NCBI RefSeq assembly: GCF_001570765.1
Contig: NZ_BCSH01000032.1
Coordinates: forward strand, 1 to 64,000
Source of the DNA: Nocardiopsis listeri NBRC 13360
GTDB lineage: Bacteria > Actinomycetota > Actinomycetes > Streptosporangiales > Streptosporangiaceae
Direction of reading: 5' to 3'
DNA: 64,000 nucleotides
Below are positions 44,472-51,944 of this stretch, one piece after another; positions within the stretch are counted from its first letter, which is position 1; each line of letters starts with the position of its first letter. The position numbers were made by a program, and so were the translations under genes. The notes below the pieces were generated by a model. The model was not told the DNA's origin. It saw only the letters and a program-made list of their open reading frames with translations, and ran no database searches.

Positions 44472-45625
44472 AGGCCAAGCCCTTCTGCGATGATCTTTGT
44501 TTGCATGTCGTCGGTCCCTGAGTAGAAACGGCTGGCCAACGCATCGTGAATCAACTGCGGAATCCCGGTGTCGGGCATCATGGCGTATCCGCCGTACACA
44601 TCGGCCAGGCGGTTCGAAAGTGCGTTGAATTCACGGCTGACATGGAGTTTCGTCAAAGCGGCGCGTGCCTGGTCCAGTTCGTCCAGGTCCGCAGAGCCCG
44701 CTGTGGCACGCAGGACATCCTGTGCGGCGGCCAGGTGTAGAGCGGCGTCCACCAGCCGTTCCCGCACTGCGTCGTAAGTCGCGATCGGTCGGCCGAACTG
44801 GCTTCGTCGGCGAGCGTGTTCGACCGTGCGACGCAGCATCCCCGCCATGAGGCCCACTGCGGGCGCGAGGATGAAGGCCCGTTCGTGGCGCATTGCGTGC
44901 ATCAGCACTGCGAACCCCGCACCCTCACCCCCCAGACAGGCCTGTTCGCCCACAGTCACGTCGGCCAACCGGACCACAGCCGTCCGTGCTCCCGCCGGGC
45001 CGACGATCTCCGTAGCGGACCCTACGGAGAGGCCGGGGCTCGAACGCGGAACCAGGAAGGCCGACAAGGAGCCGTAGGAGTCGTGTTCGGAGGTACGCGC
45101 CAACACCAGGAAGAGATCGGCGGTGGGGGCATTGGTGACGAAGGTTTTGACACCGTTCAGACACCACCCCTCGGTGTCCGTGCGAACGGCGCGAGTCCGC
45201 ATCGACATCACGTCGGATCCGGCCCCGTCCTCGGTCGCGCCGAAGGCTCCGCACACCTTTCCCGCCATCATGTCCGGCAGGTAGGCCGCACGCTGTTCAT
45301 CGGTACCGAAGGCGAGCAACGGTTCTTGACAGGCCCACAGATGTGCCGACATCGCGAACAGAAAACCACCCAGCACGTTGTTCCCCGAGAGCACGGCCCC
45401 CTCCCCCGCTGTCTCGAACGCGCGACACGTGGCGAGGAACCCGGCTCCCGCACCGCCCTCTCCCCGCGCCACCGGTAGGGCCAGCAGGTCCAGGGCCGCA
45501 CCTGAACGCCAACCCGACATATCAGGCGCCGCGGTGCCTGCCCAGGCGCGGACGCCGTCGAGCCAGTGGGCGAACTCCTCGGTCCCTGAAGGATCGAAGG
45601 CCCGAGGCGAAGACTGCAGAGTCAC
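44468..45625 (-). CDS. Acyl-CoA dehydrogenase-like prolyl-carrier dehydrogenase
   Basis: A 385-residue FAD-dependent acyl-CoA dehydrogenase fold. AFGATEDGAGSDVMSMRTRAV near residue 125 binds FAD, KTFVTNAPTADLFLVLART is the beta-domain entry, and RRRSQFGRPIATYDAVRERL near 275 plus YGGYAMMPDTGI near 350 are the C-terminal family motifs. Next to a prolyl-AMP ligase and a carrier protein it corresponds to PltE/RedW, which oxidise prolyl-S-carrier by two double-bond steps to pyrrole-2-carboxyl-S-carrier. Whether both steps occur here is not visible. GTG at 45625 overlaps the GNAT stop. Confidence 0.88.
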   Translation of the reverse strand: MTLQSSPRAFDPSGTEEFAHWLDGVRAWAGTAAPDMSGWRSGAALDLLALPVARGEGGAGAGFLATCRAFETAGEGAVLSGNNVLGGFLFAMSAHLWACQEPLLAFGTDEQRAAYLPDMMAGKVCGAFGATEDGAGSDVMSMRTRAVRTDTEGWCLNGVKTFVTNAPTADLFLVLARTSEHDSYGSLSAFLVPRSSPGLSVGSATEIVGPAGARTAVVRLADVTVGEQACLGGEGAGFAVLMHAMRHERAFILAPAVGLMAGMLRRTVEHARRRSQFGRPIATYDAVRERLVDAALHLAAAQDVLRATAGSADLDELDQARAALTKLHVSREFNALSNRLADVYGGYAMMPDTGIPQLIHDALASRFYSGTDDMQTKIIAEGLGL

Positions 45626-46044
45626 ACCGTCTCCCACTTCAGGACGTCAAGGAACGGTTCGAACCCTCGACGGGCGAATGACTCGGGCAGCCGATTCGCC
45701 GGAGCGAACACGACCACCTCGACATCCCGCCCCGCCCCCTTGTAGGCGACGAGCCATTCCAGGACGTCTTCCAATACATCGGTCCCCCTGAAGCGTGCAC
45801 CGAGTTTGAACTCGTGCAACAGCAGACGAGGAGGGGTTCCCGGACGTAGGCGCCCAAGCTCGGTAAGGCCGAACACCGTAGCGATCTCCCCATCCGAATC
45901 CACCACGTGGTAGGTGGTCCCGGGTGGGCGACCGGTCGAGGACAGCCTGTGCTTCAGCTCCGCGAAGGCCGAGGTCTCATAGACCTCGCTGACGGCCTCG
46001 TAGTCATCGCCCCGAACCGGTCGAACAATCCGTCGCTCAGCCAC
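45622..46044 (-). CDS. GNAT-like N-acyltransferase
   Basis: A 140-residue GNAT-fold protein. It starts RIVRPVRGDDYEAVSEVYE, typical strand 1 and helix 1 of GNATs; the central HEFKLGARFRGTDVLEDVLEWL corresponds to the acyl-CoA binding strand and the R-x-x-G-x-G/A helix (here R-F-R-G-T), and FARRGFEPFLDVLKW is the usual end. GNATs move an acyl group to an amine. In this operon it is a candidate for passing the pyrrolyl (or prolyl) group from the carrier protein to a peptide amine. That role is inferred. GTG start overlaps the upstream stop by eight bases. Confidence 0.8.
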   Translation of the reverse strand: MAERRIVRPVRGDDYEAVSEVYETSAFAELKHRLSSTGRPPGTTYHVVDSDGEIATVFGLTELGRLRPGTPPRLLLHEFKLGARFRGTDVLEDVLEWLVAYKGAGRDVEVVVFAPANRLPESFARRGFEPFLDVLKWETV

Positions 46045-47059
46045 CGGCCACCGCCGACATGATCAGAATTTTCGAGCCTCGTGCGACCTCGAAGTCCGTA
46101 GAACCCAGATCCCGCACATTGTCCTCATCGACATACATATTGACGAAGGGCAGGAGGTTTCCGGTGTCATCCAGCAGGTGCTTGCGCAACTGCGGGTGCA
46201 AGCCGCCGATCTGGGCGAGCACGTGGGCGACGGCACCTCGCTGCACACCGAACCGAGAACGCCCGCCCGCAAACCGCGACAGCGCGGTGGACAGGACGAC
46301 CTCCACTTCGTCTTCCTGACGGTGGCCTCCCAGCCAGTGCCGCAATGCGGTCCGAAGCTGGTCATCATAGTCGACGTCCCCGATGAAACCGTGCCCTCGG
46401 TCATTGCGCAGCATCACGGCACGAGCGGTGCCATCGCCCTTGAAGAACCGCATGATGGGCCGCAGGTGCTCCAGAGCGAAATACGAATCCCGTTCCGACA
46501 CCAAGGCATGCATCCGATGCCGTGCCCCGTTTGCTCCCCAACCGGAGAGCACACTCGTGGTGGGTTCCGGCTCCCCCATGGAAGGCAGGTCCGCGAAGGG
46601 AAGGGCCTCCTGGCCCCACTGCGGCAGAACCCTCGGGTCGTTATGCGGTGAGACGACGAACGCGAGCCCATCACGCCCCGAGCGGACGAGATGTCGGATC
46701 GCAGCGTACCCACCGGAGGAGAGCCCGTGCCAGACCGTGCTGCTCAAACCGTACTCGGCGATCAGCCTCTCCTGCAGAGAATGAATGCGGGGCATGAACT
46801 CATCCTCGCCCATGAGATACCAACCGCACGCCGAATCCCGAGTGAAACGGTGAATAGGGTCGGACACGAACAGGCACACCGCATCCAGAGAACGCGCCCA
46901 TGACCGACGGGCGAAGACCGGTGGCACCTGGGCCTCGATTCGACTAAACCCATGGAAGAAGACGTGCAGATAAGGACTCGAAGGGGTTTCGGGTGCTTCC
47001 ACAAGGTAATCGAGTAGATAACCTTGGGAATGTTCGATCTGATGAAGATCTGAGCGCAT
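46037..47059 (-). CDS. Alpha/beta hydrolase fused to a MoaD/ThiS-like sulfur carrier
   Basis: A 340-residue fusion. Residues 10-245 form an alpha/beta hydrolase: HVFFHGFSR near 33 (oxyanion loop), nucleophile elbow GLSSG with Ser114, and DRGHGF with a likely catalytic His223. Residues 251-340 have the beta-grasp pattern of MoaD/ThiS: VEVVLSTALSRFAGG, a loop with LLPFVNMYVDEDNVRDL, and the end KILIMSAVAGG, with Gly339-Gly340 as the very last residues, as needed for adenylation and thiocarboxylation by a MoeB/ThiF-type E1. A peptide or thioester hydrolase physically joined to a sulfur donor is unusual. It probably supplies sulfur for the YcaO/TfuA thioamidation. The activating E1 is not in the window. 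Confidence 0.85.
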   Translation of the reverse strand: MRSDLHQIEHSQGYLLDYLVEAPETPSSPYLHVFFHGFSRIEAQVPPVFARRSWARSLDAVCLFVSDPIHRFTRDSACGWYLMGEDEFMPRIHSLQERLIAEYGLSSTVWHGLSSGGYAAIRHLVRSGRDGLAFVVSPHNDPRVLPQWGQEALPFADLPSMGEPEPTTSVLSGWGANGARHRMHALVSERDSYFALEHLRPIMRFFKGDGTARAVMLRNDRGHGFIGDVDYDDQLRTALRHWLGGHRQEDEVEVVLSTALSRFAGGRSRFGVQRGAVAHVLAQIGGLHPQLRKHLLDDTGNLLPFVNMYVDEDNVRDLGSTDFEVARGSKILIMSAVAGG

Positions 47060-47071
47060 GTGTGTCCCTCT

Positions 47072-48424
47072 CTAACCCAGATAGTGACGGTCGAAACCAC
47101 GTGGGATCACGGCGGGATAGAGCAACGGTCCACGCCGCGGAAGCACTTGCTCCTCACCATCCATCACGACCAGTCCTCCCTTTTCGTGATCCGCCCGGAC
47201 CATTCGAGGCAAGAAGGATGTGGAGTGTTCTCGGGCGATGGATTCCAGGCGGTGGGCCACCGATTCGTGTACCGCGACCGTCGGCCTGGTGACCTCATAG
47301 ATGAACTCGCCTCTCACCACTTTCAACAGGGTACTGGGGACCCGGTCGGGAAGGGTGAGAGCGAAATAGCGCGGGCCCGTGCGCGGCAGTCCCCGGTCCA
47401 GCCAGGTCCGACCGAACGGGCGCAGGCTGCTGAACATGGCGAAGCTCCATTCGAGCTTCAGGCCGAACACGACCAACAGCATATTGATGGTGAAACCGGT
47501 CACCATGGCCCAGTGGACCATTTCGGCACCGGGTGGGTGCCAGGCGTCGGGTGTACCGCTGTAAACCGCCGTTACGCTCAGCAATCCGAAAACGGCGCCC
47601 TTGAAAGCGTCGCAAGCGATCGTGTTCGGTGGCCTCGGTCCCGCCACGGTCCTACACAGGACGACCGCCAAGGTCACACTCGCGAGGACCAGGACCACGG
47701 CCAGGACATCGAACTGGACGTACACTCCCTGCGCCGGTGAGGCCAATGCACAGCACCACAGTGCCATGGCGACCACGGAAAAGGTGAAGTTACCCGAGAT
47801 ACCGAAGACCAAATGCATTGCAAGGGCCGCGAACAGACCTATATGGGACCACTCGCTGTCGAGCAAACCGACTCCGACCGCGACTTCCCACAAGATCACG
47901 ATGAACGGCGTGGCGGTGAGCACGAATACGGGCAGCCGTACTCCGTGCAGCCGAGCATAGAAATCCGCGATCAGGCGACCGGCACTGTTTCTCGTCCAAA
48001 GATAAGAGTGATTCACCTTGAACAGGGCGGCGGACAAGTACACCCCGGCCAACAAATCCCGTGCCACGATCGCCTCGAAGCGCACCGGAAAGGCCACAAT
48101 GAGCACCACCGCGACGACGCCGAGCCACACATGGTTGGCCAGGCGACGCTGAACGGAGAACAACCACAGCAGTACGAGGCAGGAGGCGACGATCCTGCCG
48201 AGGTCCGTGGAGAAGGCGGTCACCGCCGCCAAGGCGACAGGCAACGCCAGCACGGCGATACCGGCGTTGAGGGGGCGAGGCAGTCGTACACCCATCACCG
48301 GTGCGACGTTCTCCCATGCGTCGGACAGGCCACGAGCCCACAGGCGATCGATCTGATGGACGATCAAGGCGGCGATCACCAACGCCTCGGGGGCGAGCCA
48401 CACGTGCGGCGCCACAGAAGTCAT
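47072..48424 (-). CDS. HTTM-like (vitamin K-dependent gamma-carboxylase-like) membrane protein
   Basis: A 450-residue integral membrane protein with about nine hydrophobic helices in residues 10-330 and a soluble C-terminal part of about 100 residues. The order DLLAGVYLSAALFKVNHSYLW, WEVAVGVGLL and MHLVFGISGNFTFSVVAMAL resembles the HTTM family (horizontally transferred transmembrane, related to gamma-glutamyl carboxylase), where a Lys-containing helix and a Glu-containing helix line the active site. Function in RiPP pathways is unproven. It lies between YcaO and the hydrolase-carrier gene, with 12-22 base gaps. Family call is moderate; a plain membrane protein is the alternative. Confidence 0.65.
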   Translation of the reverse strand: MTSVAPHVWLAPEALVIAALIVHQIDRLWARGLSDAWENVAPVMGVRLPRPLNAGIAVLALPVALAAVTAFSTDLGRIVASCLVLLWLFSVQRRLANHVWLGVVAVVLIVAFPVRFEAIVARDLLAGVYLSAALFKVNHSYLWTRNSAGRLIADFYARLHGVRLPVFVLTATPFIVILWEVAVGVGLLDSEWSHIGLFAALAMHLVFGISGNFTFSVVAMALWCCALASPAQGVYVQFDVLAVVLVLASVTLAVVLCRTVAGPRPPNTIACDAFKGAVFGLLSVTAVYSGTPDAWHPPGAEMVHWAMVTGFTINMLLVVFGLKLEWSFAMFSSLRPFGRTWLDRGLPRTGPRYFALTLPDRVPSTLLKVVRGEFIYEVTRPTVAVHESVAHRLESIAREHSTSFLPRMVRADHEKGGLVVMDGEEQVLPRRGPLLYPAVIPRGFDRHYLG

Positions 48425-48445
48425 CCCTTCGCCTTTCGCCCGGCC

Positions 48446-49579
48446 TCAATGCGCAAGGGTGCGACCTTCCGCCCATGCCAACCCCGGAGCGACCACCCGA
48501 ACCACGCTGAAGAGTTCCGGGTGCGAGGACAGGTCGACGCACAGCGGTGCACGGCCGGTGGATGAAACCACCCGGCCCGCCACCGTGGTGAGTTCGTCCT
48601 CCATGGTCATGAACCCCTCCTCGCAGCCGACCAAGGCCTGCTCCAGTGCGATCCCGTCCTCGGGCCGGCCGAACCCCGGATCCGCGGCCGAATCCACGAT
48701 GAGATCCTGGTCCGAGGGGATGTCGTCCCGTGTGGCGGTGATCTCGGTGAGTCGACTCTGCACCGCTTCGGCGACCGCCCGGGACAGCGCGATGTGCGGA
48801 TCAGAATGGCTGCCGGACCCCGCGCACACGATGGGAAAGAGCGGCGACCACACGCGCGTGGTGAAGGTGGGGACCCGGTGGCGGTTGGGTATGAAGGTGA
48901 TCTCGTAGCTCACCGAGGCGGCGTCGAGGTGCCCCAGCAGATCCCGCAGATTCTTGTCCTCAACAGTCCGCGGATCAACCGGAAGACGATCCTCCCTTCC
49001 CCGTCCCGGAGCCAGTGCGTCTCGCTCTATCGCCTCGTACAGCGCATGCAAACATGCCTCGGTCCAGGTGTTTCCCGATGCAAGGCCAGTGCTTCCCGAA
49101 CGGAGGATCCGCGGGTGCCAGAAATGTTCGCGACTGAAGGACAAGCGCACCGCGTCCGCGGGAACAGGTACCCGCGCACCATCGACAAGGGAGATTCCTT
49201 CGGTCCAGGCCAGAGTGAACTCGTCCACTCGCGAAACATGGTCGGTGAGATTGAGGTCGCTCAACTCATAAGGCAAGGACATGTTTTGGGCCGCGGCACG
49301 CCAGGTGGCGATGGTCGGCTGTTCGGCATGCCACAGCTCGATCGATTCCATGACGGCGGACAATTTGGCCAGCAACGGTGTCGCTCCCTTGCCCTGCGAC
49401 ACGGCAAGGGTCTCCGACGAGGGACGAACCGCCAGCATGACCGGTATTCCGATGGTGTCCAGGCGGGTCACGTCGGCGACGCGGGTGATACCGAACCGAC
49501 GAAGGAGAGGTTCGACCCTCGACCAGGTCACTTCCGGCGCCACCTCTCGGTGGGTTCCGGGAAGGATCGGTTCAGGCAC
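48446..49579 (-). CDS. YcaO-domain peptide-backbone-modifying enzyme
   Basis: A 377-residue YcaO protein. YcaO enzymes phosphorylate a backbone amide with ATP and let a nucleophile attack, giving azolines or, with sulfide and TfuA, thioamides. ATP-site motifs are all present: SQGKGATPLLAKLSAVMESIELWHAE (from residue 61; Glu79 and Glu81), STGLASGNTWTEACLHALYEAIERDA and SGSHSDPHIALSRAVAEAVQSRL. The C-terminus ends GLAWAEGRTLAH without the Pro-rich PxPxP tail of azoline-forming YcaOs, and no E1-like partner is encoded, but TfuA is, so thioamide formation is the better call. GTG start overlaps the tfuA stop by eight bases. Confidence 0.92.
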   Translation of the reverse strand: MPEPILPGTHREVAPEVTWSRVEPLLRRFGITRVADVTRLDTIGIPVMLAVRPSSETLAVSQGKGATPLLAKLSAVMESIELWHAEQPTIATWRAAAQNMSLPYELSDLNLTDHVSRVDEFTLAWTEGISLVDGARVPVPADAVRLSFSREHFWHPRILRSGSTGLASGNTWTEACLHALYEAIERDALAPGRGREDRLPVDPRTVEDKNLRDLLGHLDAASVSYEITFIPNRHRVPTFTTRVWSPLFPIVCAGSGSHSDPHIALSRAVAEAVQSRLTEITATRDDIPSDQDLIVDSAADPGFGRPEDGIALEQALVGCEEGFMTMEDELTTVAGRVVSSTGRAPLCVDLSSHPELFSVVRVVAPGLAWAEGRTLAH

Positions 49580-50885
49580 GGGCGGACTCCTCCGTCTCTG
49601 CTGCGGATACTGTGGCGATGAGGAATCCGATTACGAACGGTTTGAAGGCTATGACCGCTTGACGCGGAGACTGAAAGCCGCGCCGCCCACACTCGGTGGT
49701 TATGTCGGTGGAATGCCAGATCCCGGCGAGCAGCCGCAGGCACTGATCTTCCGAGATATTTCTGAGACCGCGTCCCGGCCTGCGCCCGAGATACTCCCTC
49801 GACTCGGCGAGATAGCCTGCCACGGTGGAACGGTCTTCGGAGGATTCCTCACTCAACAGCAGCGCACTGTGTTCTGGATCGGATAGATCCGGTGTGGGGC
49901 GGATCAAGTGTGTAATCCGGTCCCGACCCAATTCGGTCTTCAACCACACCGCCGCCGACTCTCCCAGCGTATAGATCACATGATCGCGCAGTCGGTCACC
50001 CGGATCACCCGCCGGACCAGGACAGAACCGATTCAGGTATTCCCACCAGATCCGAGGGAACCGCACGTTGAAAATCTGCTGGTAGGCGAGACGGCGGTGG
50101 AGGTCCTCGGTGAACGTGTTACGCCAGCGACGCTCGAACTCAGTACGCCAGTCGCGGCCGTCATCGACAAACGAGACTTTCGCGGATCTCGGTGATATAC
50201 GCGATGGACTCCTGGAAGCGGCCTCGTTCGCCAGGACCCGCTCACGGGCGACATCAAGCGCTCGCAGACAGTCCGCTCTCTTTTGGTCGAAGGCCGCAGG
50301 ATCGGCGTTCGTGTGCGCGGCGAACCAACGAGCGAATCCATGCACCCCACCCTTTCTCGCGGCGTCGATCACGAAACCTCGGGTGCGCTGGGGGTAGTAC
50401 CGCCGCTCATATTCGAGTAATAGGCGATCGGCCGAACCGCGATCCAGGACCGTCTCGTGGACCGCACGCTCAAGAGCGGCGTGAATATTGACAAGAGGAA
50501 TGCTCAGAGCTGACGTGGTGGAACCGGAACCGGCCTGTGCCACCGCCACTGCGTCGTCCCCGTCGAAGATGCCTTCCTGGTACCACTTGTAGACCTCACC
50601 TACGCCGATCATGCCGAAAGATGATAGTTCGACAGCGCGCAACGCGCCGATACTGGCGGCCCCGATGACGCCGACACCCCGCGACATCGCATCCATGATC
50701 TCTTTGTGTCGTATGGCCAGGTGGTGATGGTAGAGACCATCCAAGATGACAACGAGATCACCGTCGGCCAGCGAAGATGAATAGAGATCACCGTGTTCCA
50801 CAGGGGGTTTCACCAAGAAATTTGGAAATCGCTTCCCAATTACAGGTTCGGGGCACGAAGGCCCGACATACACATGGACATTCAT
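49572..50885 (-). CDS. TfuA-domain protein
   Basis: A 437-residue protein. The N-terminal 220 residues are the TfuA domain: VYVGPSCPE at the start, VILDGLYHHHLAIRHKEIMDAMSRGVGVIG near 55, and AASIGALRAVELSSFGMIGVGEVYKWYQEG near 85, all diagnostic. TfuA partners YcaO in backbone thioamidation (McrA glycine and thioviridamide-type peptides), probably by handling the sulfur donor. The C-terminal half (about 220-437) is helical, charged and not recognised; it is longer than minimal TfuA proteins and may bind the leader peptide or the sulfur carrier. ATG at 50885 follows GAGGGG. It lies 80 bases after the putative precursor gene. Confidence 0.9.
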   Translation of the reverse strand: MNVHVYVGPSCPEPVIGKRFPNFLVKPPVEHGDLYSSSLADGDLVVILDGLYHHHLAIRHKEIMDAMSRGVGVIGAASIGALRAVELSSFGMIGVGEVYKWYQEGIFDGDDAVAVAQAGSGSTTSALSIPLVNIHAALERAVHETVLDRGSADRLLLEYERRYYPQRTRGFVIDAARKGGVHGFARWFAAHTNADPAAFDQKRADCLRALDVARERVLANEAASRSPSRISPRSAKVSFVDDGRDWRTEFERRWRNTFTEDLHRRLAYQQIFNVRFPRIWWEYLNRFCPGPAGDPGDRLRDHVIYTLGESAAVWLKTELGRDRITHLIRPTPDLSDPEHSALLLSEESSEDRSTVAGYLAESREYLGRRPGRGLRNISEDQCLRLLAGIWHSTDITTECGRRGFQSPRQAVIAFKPFVIGFLIATVSAAETEESARA

Positions 50886-50965
50886 GCCCCTCACCCGATT
50901 CTTCTCATGGGTCACAGACTCGATCCACCCGCGTGGGCGGACAAGCCAAAAAGACGGTCAGCCGT

Positions 50966-51100
50966 TCAGCAGTCCACGATCTCAGAGTCGGTGATCACCA
51001 GCGGCATGTCCCCGAAGAGCGCCTCGAAGTCATCCTTCGTGAGCTCCTCGGCGGCACTGACGACATCGCTTCGCTCTTCGGTCTTCGCCTGCTCGGACAT
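50966..51100 (-). CDS. Putative RiPP precursor peptide with C-terminal Cys
   Basis: A 44-residue peptide, first gene of the YcaO/TfuA operon. It has a strong ribosome site (AAGGAG, 7 bases before ATG at 51100). It begins MSEQAKTEER, continues with an acidic amphipathic leader-like stretch containing LTKDDFEALFGDM (residues 20-32), and ends PLVITDSEIVDC, with Cys44 as the last residue before TGA. Acidic leaders with a DFEALFGD-type helix are frequent in RiPP precursors. The short, charged leader, position at the head of the operon, and clean initiation site support it as the substrate of YcaO/TfuA. The core probably lies within the last dozen residues. A C-terminal Cys is notable because HypF's known target in HypE is also a C-terminal Cys. 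Confidence 0.82.
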   Translation of the reverse strand: MSEQAKTEERSDVVSAAEELTKDDFEALFGDMPLVITDSEIVDC

Positions 51101-51944
51101 TTTTTCTCCTTACGACTTCCTGGAATGTGAAACCTGCGCGCGCACATTTGACACTAGCAACGCCACCTTTCCCCATCAACAGGGTTCTCAAGGGTTTTCA
51201 GATTTCCGCACATGGAAGAAAAAGGGCATGCGAAGGAACCATGAAGCCGCCATCTCGGTCACGAAAACCCGAAGAGCACCTGAGCAGGTGAATGCCCGAG
51301 TGCCCACCCCTACACAACCCACAGAAATAACGCATCGGTCGACGCCGCACCGATCGACCCCACTCCGGACAGCGATACTACGCACTGACAAATGGAGAAC
51401 GGACACATTTATACACACGTACATCGAGCGGACTTCTGACTCCGCTGACCAACCCTGCACCATCACTCAATGCTTGTCAACGGTGACAACAGGATATCCT
51501 TCCATCCTCTCTTGAATGTGGCGTCAACGTGGGAAGACATCAGGATTCACAGTCGAAGTGCAACCACTTCGGAAGCCGAACCGGTTCGATCTTTCAGCTT
51601 CGAAGTCCAGCAAACATGAATGACCGACAGCGGCCAAGGAGGGCCGACCTGGCCCGATGAGAAGTATTTTTCCAGGTTAACGGATAAAAGCGAACGATTC
51701 GAGACATGATTCAAGTCTTCACGATCAATGGCGAAGACTCGGTACCGAATCCTCTTGACTGTGCACCACCTGTCTGATCAGAACCACCGACACCCCATCG
51801 ACGAAAGCCAGCGCCCGTACCGACCAAGGAGAAGTCCCCGGTGCTCCGGGTACCTCCGAAGGCGATGGCGCGGACAGTTCCGGCGGTTGATGTGCACCCG
51901 GGGCCGAGTTGTTGGCGCGGAACACGACATCGGCGACCTCATCG
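51101..51944. other. AT-rich regulatory stretch upstream of the RiPP operon
   Basis: No gene with convincing coding character on either strand. The composition is clearly AT-richer than the flanks. It contains the promoter listed at 51151-51179 and a near-direct repeat GCATCGGTCGAC / GCACCGATCGAC at about 51331-51357 that might be a regulator site. No transcriptional regulator gene is encoded in the island, so control must come from outside. Confidence 0.4.
51151..51179 (-). promoter_or_regulatory. Probable promoter of the RiPP operon
   Basis: Read on the minus strand, TTGATG (51174-51179) and TAGTGT (51151-51156) are separated by 17 bases, a good sigma-70-type match. Transcription would start about 45 bases before the precursor peptide ATG, leaving a short leader with the AAGGAG ribosome site. 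Confidence 0.55.

Noticed and set aside
42658-45625. A conventional NRPS or prodigiosin-type pathway built on the pyrrole triad
   Set aside because: No condensation, ketosynthase, thioesterase or PKS gene exists in the operon.
48446-49579. YcaO as an azoline (thiazole/oxazole) cyclase
   Set aside because: No E1-like partner or FMN oxidase, no Pro-rich C-terminus, few Cys/Ser/Thr in the peptide's end, and a TfuA partner instead.
50793-51515. A 240-codon plus-strand frame over the precursor region
   Set aside because: It is antisense to the precursor peptide and the promoter, with low-complexity composition and no start context.
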